Source: an uncultured Lachnospiraceae bacterium (GTDB lineage: Bacteria > Bacillota > Clostridia > Lachnospirales > Lachnospiraceae). Taken from it: DNA of 37,923 nt. Under the pieces are notes generated by a model. That model was given only the letters and a program-made list of their open reading frames with translations. It was not told the origin of the DNA and searched no databases. The position numbers and the translations under genes are program-made. Numbering within the stretch: the first letter of the stretch is position 1; every line of letters starts with the position of its first letter. The stretch lies in the NCBI GenBank assembly GCA_900539175.1, contig UQAW01000029.1, positions 1 to 37,923 of the forward strand, given 5' to 3'. Positions 1 to 8,579 of the stretch are shown here, piece after piece.

Positions 1-16
1 GACGCTCTTCCGATCT
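1..16 (+). other. Illumina adapter remnant (not genomic)
   Basis: Bases 1-16 read GACGCTCTTCCGATCT, the 3' end of the standard Illumina TruSeq read-1 adapter. Genomic sequence seems to begin at base 17. In the tgt reading frame the codon at 16-18 is TTC (Phe), where the family normally has Ile just before the Gln at 19-21. Replacing the adapter-derived T at 16 with A restores ATC (Ile). These bases should be trimmed, and they show that the window begins at a contig end. Confidence 0.93.
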
Positions 17-768
17 TCCAGTCCAATCTGGCTTCTACAATCGCGATGGCATTTGATGAATGCCCTTCCAGTGTTGCGGACCGGAATTATGTGCAGGCTT
101 CTGTGGACCGGACAACACGGTGGCTGAAACGCTGTAAGGATAAGATGACCTGGCTGAATCAGCAGGAGGATACGATTAATAGGCAGCAGTTATTGTTTGG
201 AATCAATCAGGGTGCAATTTACTCGGATATTCGAATTGATCATGCAAAGCGGATCAGTGAGCTGGAACTGGATGGTTATGCAGTGGGCGGTCTTGCGGTA
301 GGAGAGAGTCATGAGGAGATGTATTATATTCTGGACGAAGTAGTGCCTCATCTTCCGAAAGAGAAACCTACTTATCTGATGGGAGTGGGGACTCCGGCGA
401 ATATTCTGGAAGGTGTGGAGCGGGGAATTGATTTCTTTGATTGTGTCTATCCCAGCCGAAACGGACGCCACGGACATGTCTATACCAATCAGGGGAAGCT
501 GAATCTGTTCAATGCCAAATACGAACTGGATTCCCGGCCGATCGAGGAAGGCTGTCAGTGTCCGGCATGTCAGCATTACAGCAGGGCTTATATCCGTCAT
601 CTGCTGAAAGCGAAGGAGATGTTGGGCATGCGTCTTTGTGTGCTGCATAATCTGTACTTCTATAATACCATGATGGAAGAAATCAGAAGTGCACTGGAAG
701 AGGGCAGATTTGCTTCCTATAAGAGGGCAAAATTGGATGGTTTTCTGGAAAATGACAAAAAAGGCTGA
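17..768 (+). CDS. tgt: Queuine/preQ1 tRNA-guanine transglycosylase, 5'-truncated
   Basis: Tgt exchanges guanine-34 in the anticodon of GUN tRNAs for preQ1, the first tRNA step of queuosine synthesis. About 250 C-terminal residues are present; a full protein is about 370-380, so roughly the first third is missing at the contig edge. The frame is open to the first base, and the ATG at 46 is an internal Met within MAFDECP, not the start. Visible family marks are the substrate-pocket segment GGLAVGES, the nucleophile Asp in FDCVYPSRNGRHG (codon 439-441), and the zinc site CQCPAC (Cys codons 553, 559 and 568) followed by a His in CVLHNLYFY. yajC follows, as in many bacteria. Confidence 0.95.
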
Positions 769-785
769 AAATCCGGAAAAAGTGC

Positions 786-814
786 TTGCCCAAACGGTTG
801 GTTTACGGTATCAT
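786..814 (+). promoter_or_regulatory. Candidate promoter for yajC
   Basis: TTGCCC at 786-791 and TATCAT at 809-814 are separated by 17 bases, about 80 bases ahead of the yajC start. The -35 box is imperfect, and read-through from tgt is equally possible. Confidence 0.4.
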
Positions 815-891
815 GATAATAGTGCGTAACGAAAGGAAAGCGATGAACTGCCACGGCGGTTCTCTGCCGGGAAAATTTAGGAGGAATGAAG

Positions 892-1227
892 ATGATTTTA
901 GCAAATGCAAGTGCCGAAGGCTCAGCAGCTATGGGCGGCGGTATGATGATTATCTGGATGGTGGCGATTATCGCATTGATGTATTTTATGATGATCCGTC
1001 CGCAGAAGAAGGAGCAGAAAAGACTTCAGGCGATGCTGGGTGATATGGAGGTTGGTGATGCAGTTGTTACCACCGGAGGCTTCTACGGCATTGTTATCGA
1101 TATTACCGAGGAAGATGTAATTGTTGAATTCGGCAACAACAAAAACTGCCGTATCCCTATGCGTAAGGCTGCAATTGCAGAAGTTGAAAAGCAGTCTGAT
1201 GCGATTGAAGTTAAGGAAAGCAAATAA
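892..1227 (+). CDS. yajC: Preprotein translocase accessory subunit YajC
   Basis: YajC is a small single-span membrane protein that associates with SecDF and the SecYEG channel. The 111-residue product has one hydrophobic helix (about residues 14-34, a Met/Ile-rich run) followed by the family hallmark RPQKKEQKR. Its soluble tail carries the typical GDAVVTTGGFYG segment. I place the start at the ATG at 892, because AGGAGG at 879-884 lies 7 bases upstream of it; the ATG at 886 would be only 1 base from the ribosome binding site. The gene sits directly after tgt, a common arrangement. secD/secF are not seen next to it; a terminator follows. Confidence 0.95.
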   Translation: MILANASAEGSAAMGGGMMIIWMVAIIALMYFMMIRPQKKEQKRLQAMLGDMEVGDAVVTTGGFYGIVIDITEEDVIVEFGNNKNCRIPMRKAAIAEVEKQSDAIEVKESK

Positions 1228-1235
1228 CAGTAGGT

Positions 1236-1273
1236 AAAGAGGTTGCTGCAGTTTTCTCTGTGGCGACCTTTTT
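1236..1273 (+). terminator. Rho-independent terminator after yajC
   Basis: An 11-bp stem (1236-1246 with 1263-1273, two G-T pairs) encloses a 16-base loop. The 3' arm ends in five Ts. It ends the tgt-yajC transcript just 8 bases after the yajC stop codon. Confidence 0.8.
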
Positions 1274-1275
1274 GA

Positions 1276-1318
1276 CTTTCATGAATGATGGTGTCTGCGT
1301 CAGCAGGCGTATAACAGG
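1276..1318 (-). repeat. Dispersed palindromic module (family 1 companion), degenerate copy
   Basis: It starts CTTTCAT at 1276-1282 and contains GTGTCTGC, loop GTCA and GCAGGCGT at 1291-1310. The same module occurs at 11955-11999 and inside 24319-24620. This copy is the most diverged, and its stem survives through G-T pairs. It lies immediately after the yajC terminator. Confidence 0.7.
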
Positions 1319-1366
1319 AAAAATCTGCTGAATTTCTTAGAAAAAAGATGAAAATTTCGGTTTTAG

Positions 1367-1395
1367 TTGAAATATCACTAAAATTGAAGTATGAT
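1367..1395 (+). promoter_or_regulatory. Promoter for leuB
   Basis: TTGAAA at 1367-1372 and TATGAT at 1390-1395 are separated by exactly 17 bases, a good SigA-type match. The predicted start site near 1402 gives a leader of about 75 bases ahead of leuB. Confidence 0.7.
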
Positions 1396-1417
1396 AATGG
1401 TTACAGTTGACATGATG

Positions 1418-1435
1418 ACCATCCTGCAGGATGGT
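1418..1435 (+). promoter_or_regulatory. 18-bp perfect palindrome in the leuB leader
   Basis: ACCATCCTGCAGGATGGT is a perfect palindrome beginning about 16 bases after the predicted leuB start site. ATGGTTACAG occurs as a direct repeat at 1397-1406 and 1431-1440, the second copy overlapping the palindrome's right end. It could be an operator downstream of the promoter, or an RNA hairpin in the leader. No long U-run follows, so it is not a normal terminator. Confidence 0.45.
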
Positions 1436-1476
1436 TACAGATTAGTTTTGCAGGATTGTGAAAGGGAGAGAGATAC

Positions 1477-2559
1477 ATGAAGTATAGAATTGGTTTAATA
1501 CATGGTGACGGGATCGGACCGGAGATTGTGAAGGAAGCAAAGAAGGTTCTGGATGCAGTCTGCAGGAAATACGGTCACACCTTTACATATGAAAATCTGC
1601 TGCTTGGCGGTGCTTCTATTGATGTTCACGGCGTACCGCTGACGGATGAAACGATTGCAGCGGCGAAGGAGTGCGATGCTGTTCTGATGGGGTCCATCGG
1701 CGGTGATGCGAAGACTTCCCCCTGGTATCAGCTGGAACCGTCCAAACGTCCGGAAGCAGGACTGCTGGGTATCCGCAAAGCATTGAATCTGTTTGCAAAT
1801 TTGAGACCGGCTTATCTGTACGATGAGCTGCGTGCAGCCTGCCCCTTAAGAGATGAGATCATTGGTGACGGTTTTGATATGGTGATCATGAGAGAATTGA
1901 CGGGCGGTCTGTATTTTGGTGAGAGAAAAACCGTCGAGGAAGATGGTGTAAAAAAGGCCATTGATACACTGGCTTATGATGAAAATGAAATCCGCAGAAT
2001 AGCAAAACGTGGATTTGACATTGCCATGAAGCGCCGGAAGAAAGTTACCAGCGTGGATAAAGCGAATGTATTGGATTCTTCCAGATTGTGGAGAAGTGTT
2101 GTGGAGGAAGTGGCGAAGGATTATCCGGAAGTTACTCTGGAGCATATGCTGGTGGATAACTGCGCGATGCAGCTTGTGAAGGATCCGGCGCAGTTTGATG
2201 TGATTCTGACGGAAAATATGTTTGGCGATATCCTGTCTGATGAGGCAAGCATGGTGACCGGTTCCATCGGAATGCTGTCTTCTGCAAGCCTGAATGAGAC
2301 CTCGTTTGGATTGTATGAGCCGAGTCACGGCTCCGCACCGGACATTGCCGGAAAGAATATTGCAAACCCGATTGCAACCGTACTGTCAGCGGCTATGATG
2401 CTGCGTTACTCGTTGGATCTGGATCAGGAAGCCGATGCAGTGGAGGCTGCAGTAAAGAAAGTGCTGTCTGACGGGTATCGTACAGGAGATATTATGTCTG
2501 AAGGGTGTACACAGGTTTCCACTACACAGATGGGTGACCTTCTGGTAGAACGGCTGTAG
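1477..2559 (+). CDS. leuB: 3-isopropylmalate dehydrogenase
   Basis: LeuB oxidises and decarboxylates 3-isopropylmalate to 2-oxoisocaproate with NAD+, the third step of leucine synthesis. The 360 residues match the usual length. Seen in order: GDGIGPEI at the N-terminus; the substrate loop with the LLGIRKALNLFANLRPA segment that distinguishes LeuB from isocitrate dehydrogenase; the Lys/Asp catalytic region around VDKANVLDSSRLWR and DNCAMQLVKDP; the metal-binding DILSDEAS; and the cofactor loop EPSHGSAPDIAGKNIANP. A GGGAG site lies ahead of ATG 1477. The gene has its own promoter and is separated from ilvD by a structured repeat. leuA and leuCD are not in the window. Confidence 0.97.
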   Translation: MKYRIGLIHGDGIGPEIVKEAKKVLDAVCRKYGHTFTYENLLLGGASIDVHGVPLTDETIAAAKECDAVLMGSIGGDAKTSPWYQLEPSKRPEAGLLGIRKALNLFANLRPAYLYDELRAACPLRDEIIGDGFDMVIMRELTGGLYFGERKTVEEDGVKKAIDTLAYDENEIRRIAKRGFDIAMKRRKKVTSVDKANVLDSSRLWRSVVEEVAKDYPEVTLEHMLVDNCAMQLVKDPAQFDVILTENMFGDILSDEASMVTGSIGMLSSASLNETSFGLYEPSHGSAPDIAGKNIANPIATVLSAAMMLRYSLDLDQEADAVEAAVKKVLSDGYRTGDIMSEGCTQVSTTQMGDLLVERL

Positions 2560-2576
2560 AATTATGATATGATACA

Positions 2577-2748
2577 AGCGTCAAAAGGTCATGCTTGCAT
2601 GAAAAGGCATGACTTTGGGACGCGAAAAACACCGAAAAGTAGCCATTTTTCGTAGAAAAATGAGCGAATTTGAGGTGTTTTAGGATTGCGGGAGCATGAA
2701 ATGCGAAGCAATCCGTATATCATAAGCGTCAAAATACCTTTTGACGCT
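2577..2748 (+). repeat. Structured intergenic element, family 2, long form
   Basis: A 172-base element is bounded by perfect 13-bp inverted ends, AGCGTCAAAAGGT at 2577-2589 and its complement at 2736-2748. Inside are a long hairpin (2578-2594 with 2607-2623), a two-part stem (2626-2633 with 2674-2681, holding a perfect 8-bp hairpin 2644-2651 with 2655-2662), another hairpin (2683-2689 with 2708-2714), and a last hairpin of GCGTCAAAA with TTTTGACGC. Almost every base can be paired. Related copies are at 31075-31129 and 33186-33235. It contains no plausible gene. It fills most of the leuB-ilvD gap. Confidence 0.8.
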
Positions 2749-2795
2749 TTCATCATGATATTTAAGAAAATGCAAAGATAGAAGGAGAGAGAGCG

Positions 2796-4460
2796 ATGAA
2801 AAGTGATGCAGTAACTAAAGGAATGCAGCAGGCGCCTCACAGAAGTTTGTTTCATGCACTTGGCATGACACAGGAAGAACTGGACCGCCCGTTGGTAGGT
2901 ATTGTAAGTTCTTACAATGAAATTGTACCGGGACATATGAATCTGGATAAAATTACAGAAGCCGTTAAAAAGGGCGTGGCTATGGCAGGCGGAACACCGG
3001 TTGTGTTCCCGGCAATCGCAGTTTGTGACGGTATTGCCATGGGGCATATCGGAATGAAGTATTCTCTGGTAACAAGAGATCTGATTGCCGATTCCACCGA
3101 ATGTATGGCAACTGCCCATCAGTTTGATGCACTGGTTATGATCCCGAACTGTGATAAGAATGTACCGGGACTTCTGATGGCAGCAGCAAGAATCAATGTA
3201 CCTACTGTATTTGTAAGCGGCGGTCCGATGCTTGCAGGTCATGTCAAAGGTCATAAGACAAGTCTTTCTTCCATGTTCGAGGCAGTGGGTGCCTACGCCG
3301 TGGGAAATCTGACGGAAGAAGACGTAAGAGAGTATGAGTGTAAGACCTGCCCGACCTGTGGTTCCTGTTCCGGTATGTATACTGCCAACAGTATGAACTG
3401 TCTGACGGAAGTATTGGGTATGGGATTACAGGGCAACGGAACCATTCCGGCCGTTTACTCCGACCGTCTGATTCTGGCAAAACACGCCGGTATGCAGGTG
3501 ATGGAGATGTACCGCAGGAATATCCGTCCGAGAGATATTATGACAAAAGAAGCATTTTTGAATGCTCTGACCGTAGATATGGCACTTGGATGTTCCACAA
3601 ACAGTATGCTGCATCTGCCGGCAGTTGCCCATGAAGCGGGTTTTGATTTTGATGTTGAACTGGCAAATGAACTGAGTGCAAAGACTCCGAACCTGTGCCA
3701 TCTGGCACCGGCAGGTCCGACTTATATGGAAGATCTGAATGAGGCAGGCGGCGTTTATGCAGTTATGAATGAATTGAATAAACTGGGATTGCTTCACACA
3801 GAGTGCATCACCGTAACGGGTAAAACGGTAGGTGAAAACATCGAGGGATGTGTGAATAGAAATCCGGAGGTTATTCGTCCGGTTGAAAACCCATATAGTA
3901 AAACAGGCGGTATTGCTGTACTGAAAGGAAATCTGGCGCCTGAGACAGCCGTTGTAAAACGTTCCGCTGTCTGTGAAGAGATGATGGTACATGAAGGCCC
4001 GGCAAGAGTCTTTGATTGTGAGGAAGATGCAATTGAGGCTATTAAGGGCGGTAAGATCGTGGCAGGAGATGTGGTCGTTATCCGCTATGAAGGACCAAAG
4101 GGCGGACCTGGTATGAGGGAAATGCTGAATCCAACCTCTGCAATTGCAGGTATGGGACTGGGTTCTACGGTGGCATTGATTACCGACGGTCGTTTCTCCG
4201 GAGCATCCAGAGGGGCATCCATCGGTCATGTATGCCCGGAAGCTGCTGTAGGCGGTCCCATCGCACTGGTAGAAGAAGGAGATATCATCAAAATCAACAT
4301 TCCGGAGAATAAACTGGAAATTGCTGTCAGCGATGAAGTTTTGGAAGAACGTAAGAAAAATTGGCAGCCAAGAGAGCCGAAAGTAACTACAGGATATCTT
4401 TCCAGATATGCAAAAATGGTTACAAGTGCAAAACGCGGCGCAGTTTTGGAGATAAAATAA
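2796..4460 (+). CDS. ilvD: Dihydroxy-acid dehydratase
   Basis: IlvD dehydrates 2,3-dihydroxy-isovalerate and 2,3-dihydroxy-3-methylvalerate to the 2-oxo acids that precede valine and isoleucine. The 554 residues are the family length. Iron-sulfur cysteines are visible in NCDKNVPG (about residue 118) and in CKTCPTCGSCSGMYT (about residues 183-197). Magnesium and active-site motifs include the C-terminal GRFSGASRGASIGH. ATG 2796 is preceded by GAAGGAGAG. ilvB follows after a 30-base gap, so the two are likely co-transcribed. Confidence 0.97.
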   Translation: MKSDAVTKGMQQAPHRSLFHALGMTQEELDRPLVGIVSSYNEIVPGHMNLDKITEAVKKGVAMAGGTPVVFPAIAVCDGIAMGHIGMKYSLVTRDLIADSTECMATAHQFDALVMIPNCDKNVPGLLMAAARINVPTVFVSGGPMLAGHVKGHKTSLSSMFEAVGAYAVGNLTEEDVREYECKTCPTCGSCSGMYTANSMNCLTEVLGMGLQGNGTIPAVYSDRLILAKHAGMQVMEMYRRNIRPRDIMTKEAFLNALTVDMALGCSTNSMLHLPAVAHEAGFDFDVELANELSAKTPNLCHLAPAGPTYMEDLNEAGGVYAVMNELNKLGLLHTECITVTGKTVGENIEGCVNRNPEVIRPVENPYSKTGGIAVLKGNLAPETAVVKRSAVCEEMMVHEGPARVFDCEEDAIEAIKGGKIVAGDVVVIRYEGPKGGPGMREMLNPTSAIAGMGLGSTVALITDGRFSGASRGASIGHVCPEAAVGGPIALVEEGDIIKINIPENKLEIAVSDEVLEERKKNWQPREPKVTTGYLSRYAKMVTSAKRGAVLEIK

Positions 4461-4490
4461 ATACAGGTACGGGAAGGGAGAGAAGAGAAC

Positions 4491-6173
4491 ATGCAATTAA
4501 CAGGATCTCAAATTATAATTGAATGTTTAAAAGAGCAGGGAGTAGATACCGTATTCGGTTATCCGGGAGGGACGATACTGAATGTATATGACGAATTGTA
4601 TCGTCATCCGGAGATCCACCATATACTGACCTCTCATGAGCAGGGCGCTTCCCATGCTGCAGACGGGTATGCAAGAGCAACCGGAAAAGTCGGTGTCTGC
4701 ATGGCGACCAGCGGACCGGGAGCAACCAACCTGGTTACCGGTATTGCAACTGCATATATGGATTCTGTGCCGGTTGTGGCAATTACTGCGAATGTAGGAA
4801 AAGCATTGCTGGGAAAAGACAGTTTTCAGGAGATTGATATTGCCGGTGTGACGATGCCGATCACAAAACACAGTACGATTGTAAAGGATATCAGCCAGCT
4901 TGCATCGGTAATCCGCCGCGCATTTACAATTGCAAAAAGCGGAAGACCGGGTCCTGTTCTTGTGGATGTTACAAAGGATGTGACGGCTGCTACTTACGAA
5001 TATGAATACCAGGAACCTGAGAAGATCGAGCGGGTGACCAAGAGTATCTGGAAATCAGATCTTGAGAAAGCCGCTGATATGATCAATACTGCAAAGAGAC
5101 CGTTTATCTTTGTAGGCGGCGGTGCCGTGATCTCCGGTGCCGCAGACGAGGTGCGTGAATTTGCTCATAAAATCCATGCTCCGGTTTGCGACTCTTTGAT
5201 GGGAAAGGGGGCATTTGACGGAACGGATGAATTATATACCGGCATGGTTGGTATGCACGGTACAAAGACTTCAAACTTAAGTCTCAACAAGTGTGACCTT
5301 CTGGTGGTAATCGGAGCCCGCTTCTCAGACCGTGTGGCAGGAAACACTTCGAAGTTTGCACAGAATGCAAAGATTCTGCAGATTGATATTGATCCCGCGG
5401 AAATTAACAAGAATGTGATTGTGGATGCAAGTGTTATCGGTGATATCAAAGAAGTACTGAAACGTCTGATTCCGATGGTGGAGGAAAATGACCACAAAGA
5501 ATGGGTGGATCAGGTAGAGACAATGAAGGCATCCTATCCGATGCAGTATAACCCGGATGGTTTGACTGGTCCGTATGTGATCGAAGAACTTTACCGTGTG
5601 ACAAAGGGTGAGGCAATTGTTGTAACCGATGTAGGTCAGCATCAGATGTGGGCAGCTCAGTATTATAAATATAGTCGTCCCGGTCAGTTGCTGACTTCCG
5701 GTGGACTGGGGACTATGGGATATGGACTGGGGGCTGCGATTGGCGCAAAATCAGGAAAACCGGATAAAGTAGTGGTAAATGTAGCAGGAGACGGATGTTT
5801 CCGTATGAATATGAATGAAATTGCTACAGCAGTCCGCAGTAATATTCCGGTGATTGAACTGGTAATTAATAATCATGTGCTTGGTATGGTTCGCCAGTGG
5901 CAGACACTGTTTTACGGACAGCGGTATTCCAATACGATTTTAAATGATCAGGTGGATTTTGTGAAGTTGGCGGAGGCCATGGGTGCAGTGGGAATCCGCG
6001 TGACGAAAAAGGAAGAAGTGGGAGCTGCGATTGAAAAGGCAATTGCTTTGAAGGTTCCGGTTGTCATCGACTGTCAGATTGACTGTGATGATAAAGTATT
6101 CCCGATGGTTCCGGCAGGATCGGCAAATGAAGAAGTATTTGATGAGGCAGATCTGGCGAAAAAGGAATTGTAA
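4491..6173 (+). CDS. ilvB: Acetolactate synthase, large catalytic subunit
   Basis: This ThDP-dependent enzyme joins pyruvate with pyruvate or 2-oxobutyrate, the first common step of valine, leucine and isoleucine synthesis. The 560 residues carry the catalytic Glu in TSHEQGASHAADGYARA (about residue 46), the central FAD/NAD-like domain, and the ThDP motif starting GDGCFRMN and ending at VINNHVLGMVRQWQ. These features favour the anabolic FAD-type enzyme over the catabolic AlsS, though the split is by memory of the families. The start ATG 4491 follows GGGAGAG. No regulatory subunit gene (ilvN/ilvH) or ilvC follows; serC comes next. Confidence 0.95.
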   Translation: MQLTGSQIIIECLKEQGVDTVFGYPGGTILNVYDELYRHPEIHHILTSHEQGASHAADGYARATGKVGVCMATSGPGATNLVTGIATAYMDSVPVVAITANVGKALLGKDSFQEIDIAGVTMPITKHSTIVKDISQLASVIRRAFTIAKSGRPGPVLVDVTKDVTAATYEYEYQEPEKIERVTKSIWKSDLEKAADMINTAKRPFIFVGGGAVISGAADEVREFAHKIHAPVCDSLMGKGAFDGTDELYTGMVGMHGTKTSNLSLNKCDLLVVIGARFSDRVAGNTSKFAQNAKILQIDIDPAEINKNVIVDASVIGDIKEVLKRLIPMVEENDHKEWVDQVETMKASYPMQYNPDGLTGPYVIEELYRVTKGEAIVVTDVGQHQMWAAQYYKYSRPGQLLTSGGLGTMGYGLGAAIGAKSGKPDKVVVNVAGDGCFRMNMNEIATAVRSNIPVIELVINNHVLGMVRQWQTLFYGQRYSNTILNDQVDFVKLAEAMGAVGIRVTKKEEVGAAIEKAIALKVPVVIDCQIDCDDKVFPMVPAGSANEEVFDEADLAKKEL

Positions 6174-6202
6174 GAAATCGTCGGGAAAAGGCAGATAAGG
6201 GA

Positions 6203-6232
6203 TTGACAAGAAAATAACAGAAGATGTATATT
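6203..6232 (+). promoter_or_regulatory. Promoter for serC-serA
   Basis: TTGACA at 6203-6208 is followed after 18 bases by TATATT at 6227-6232, in the 145-base gap after ilvB. The perfect -35 box makes this the likely start of the serine operon, with a leader of about 90 bases. Confidence 0.65.
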
Positions 6233-6327
6233 ATAGTATTGTAGAGTGCTAAAGTGAGTGAAGTGTTTGAAAGCAGACACGGATCGTAAGGGGCATTGGA
6301 GCAAGAAGAATCAGGAGGATGAAAAAA

Positions 6328-7410
6328 GTGAGTAAAGTATATAATTTTTCCGCTGGACCGGCGGTGTTACCGGAAGAAGTATTAAAAGAAGCACAGGAGG
6401 AGATGTTGGATTATCGCGGAACAGGGATGTCTGTGATGGAGATGAGTCATCGGTCTAAGGCTTTTGATACGATTATTCAGGAAGCGGAAGCAGATTTACG
6501 TGAACTCATGGGAATTCCCTCCAATTATAAGGTGTTGTTCTTACAGGGAGGCGCTTCCCTTCAGTTTGCCATGATTCCTATGAACCTGATGAAGAATAAG
6601 GTTGCAGATTACATCGTAACTGGTCAGTGGGCAAAGAAAGCATGGCAGGAAGCACAGAAGTACGGTAAGGCCAACAAGATTGCAACTTCCGAGGATAAGA
6701 CCTTTTCCTATATTCCGGATTGTTCGGATCTGCCGATCAGCCCGGATGCAGATTATGTGTATATCTGTGAGAATAATACGATTTATGGAACAAAATATAA
6801 GAAACTTCCGAATACCAAAGGAAAAATTCTGGTATCCGATGTTTCCTCCTGTTTCCTGTCTGAGCCGATTGATGTATCAAAATACGGAATTGTCTATGGC
6901 GGTGTACAGAAGAATATCGGACCGGCAGGTATGGTAATTGCCATCGTGAGAGAAGATCTGATTACGGAAGATGTTCTTCCGGGAACTCCTACCATGATGA
7001 CTTATAAGACACATGCAGATGCAAACTCTCTGTATAATACACCGAACTGCTACTGTATCTACATGTGCGGAAAAGTGTTCAAATGGCTGAAAAAGATGGG
7101 CGGTCTGGAAGTGATGAAGCAGCGCAATGAAGAGAAAGCCGCAATTTTGTATGATTACCTGGATTCCAGTAAACTGTTCAAAGGTACGGTAGTAAAAGAA
7201 GACCGTTCTCTGATGAACGTACCTTTTGTCACAGGTGATAAAGAGATGGATGCGAAATTTGTAGCTGCTGCGACAGAAGCAGGATTGGTGAATCTGAAAG
7301 GTCACAGAACAGTAGGCGGTATGCGTGCAAGTATCTACAATGCAATGCCAAAAGAAGGCGTGGAAGCTTTGGTTGCATTTATGAAGAAGTTTGAAGAGGA
7401 GAATCTGTAA
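6328..7410 (+). CDS. serC: Phosphoserine aminotransferase
   Basis: SerC transaminates 3-phosphohydroxypyruvate with glutamate to give O-phosphoserine, using PLP. The N-terminus SKVYNFSAGPAVLP is the family signature, and the PLP lysine lies in GGVQKNIGPAG (about residue 195). I start it at GTG 6328, which gives the usual MSKVYNFSAGPA beginning and a 9-base spacing from AGGAGG at 6313-6318. The ATG at 6319 is only 2 bases from the ribosome binding site. The 360-residue length is normal. It overlaps serA by one base and is the first gene of the serine operon. serB is absent from the window. Confidence 0.96.
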   Translation: MSKVYNFSAGPAVLPEEVLKEAQEEMLDYRGTGMSVMEMSHRSKAFDTIIQEAEADLRELMGIPSNYKVLFLQGGASLQFAMIPMNLMKNKVADYIVTGQWAKKAWQEAQKYGKANKIATSEDKTFSYIPDCSDLPISPDADYVYICENNTIYGTKYKKLPNTKGKILVSDVSSCFLSEPIDVSKYGIVYGGVQKNIGPAGMVIAIVREDLITEDVLPGTPTMMTYKTHADANSLYNTPNCYCIYMCGKVFKWLKKMGGLEVMKQRNEEKAAILYDYLDSSKLFKGTVVKEDRSLMNVPFVTGDKEMDAKFVAAATEAGLVNLKGHRTVGGMRASIYNAMPKEGVEALVAFMKKFEEENL

Positions 7411-8573
7411 TGTTTAAGTATAATTGTCTGAATCCGATTTCCGAGGTCGGCTTGGTAAATTTCGGTGGGGAATATGAGAAGACGGAGAATTTTGAAGATG
7501 CTGATGTTGTGCTGGTAAGAAGTGCCAAGATGCACGATATGGAGCTTCCCGATCATCTGGCAGCGATTGCCAGAGCAGGTGCAGGTGTGAATAACATTCC
7601 GTTGGAGTTATGTGCGGAACATGGTATCGTGGTATTCAATACACCTGGTGCAAATGCCAACGGTGTAAAAGAGCTGGTTTTGGCAGGAATGCTGTTGGCT
7701 TCCCGTGATATCGTAGGCGGTATTGAGTGGGTAGAGAGTCAGAAAGAGAATCCGGATGTGGGCAAACAGGCAGAAAAGCAGAAAAAGCAGTTTGCCGGAT
7801 GTGAGATCAGCGGTAAAAAGCTTGGAATCATTGGCTTGGGTGCCATCGGTCAGTTGGTAGCGAATGCAGCTACTCATCTGGGCATGGATGTATATGGATA
7901 CGATCCATATATCTCCGTAGATGCAGCATGGAACTTGTCTCGTTCTATCCATCATATTCAGTCCGTGGAGGATATCTATCGTGACTGTGACTATATTACG
8001 ATCCATGTGCCGCTTCTGGAAAGCACAAAGAAAATGATTAATAAAGAAGCGATTGCTATGATGAAAGACGGTGTGGTACTTCTCAATTTTGCCCGTGACC
8101 TTCTGGTTGATGAGGACGCTTTGGTCGAAGCATTAAAAGAGGGTAAGGTAAAGAAGTATGTGACAGATTTTGCCAATCCGGTTGTTGCAGGCGCTCCGGG
8201 AACACTGGTTACGCCGCATCTTGGAGCATCTACCGAGGAGTCCGAAGACAATTGTGCGGTTATGGCAGTAAAACAGCTGCGTGATTATATGGAAAATGGT
8301 AATATCAGGAATTCCGTAAACTTCCCGGCGTGTGATATGGGCCGTTGTACGGCAGAAGGACGTATTGCAATCAATCATAGAAATATTGTTAATATGCTGA
8401 GCCAGTTTACAAAGGTTTTGGGAGATGCGAAAGTGAATATTGCAGATCTTACCAACAAAGGAAAAGAGAATTATGCGTATACGCTGATTGATTTGGAAAG
8501 TCCGGCTACCGAAGAAATTGTAAAAGCTCTGGAGGAAATCGATGGAGTTCTCAAAGTACGGATTGTGAAATAA
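7410..8573 (+). CDS. serA: D-3-phosphoglycerate dehydrogenase, short ACT type
   Basis: SerA oxidises 3-phosphoglycerate to 3-phosphohydroxypyruvate, feeding SerC. The 387 residues comprise a D-2-hydroxyacid dehydrogenase core with the nucleotide motif GLGAIG (about residue 143), the active-site Arg in NFARDLLVDE and His in VTPHLGASTEESE, and a C-terminal ACT domain from about residue 320 that should bind serine. It lacks the extra ASB domain of longer SerA forms. ATG 7410 shares its A with the serC TAA stop, so translation is probably coupled. Confidence 0.96.
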   Translation: MFKYNCLNPISEVGLVNFGGEYEKTENFEDADVVLVRSAKMHDMELPDHLAAIARAGAGVNNIPLELCAEHGIVVFNTPGANANGVKELVLAGMLLASRDIVGGIEWVESQKENPDVGKQAEKQKKQFAGCEISGKKLGIIGLGAIGQLVANAATHLGMDVYGYDPYISVDAAWNLSRSIHHIQSVEDIYRDCDYITIHVPLLESTKKMINKEAIAMMKDGVVLLNFARDLLVDEDALVEALKEGKVKKYVTDFANPVVAGAPGTLVTPHLGASTEESEDNCAVMAVKQLRDYMENGNIRNSVNFPACDMGRCTAEGRIAINHRNIVNMLSQFTKVLGDAKVNIADLTNKGKENYAYTLIDLESPATEEIVKALEEIDGVLKVRIVK

Positions 8574-8579
8574 AGCGCG

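Noticed and set aside
2589..3254. Minus-strand 221-codon frame over the leuB-ilvD gap and ilvD
   Set aside because: Antisense to a clear ilvD reading frame and to the structured repeat. The translation is Cys/His/Ser-rich as is usual for shadows.
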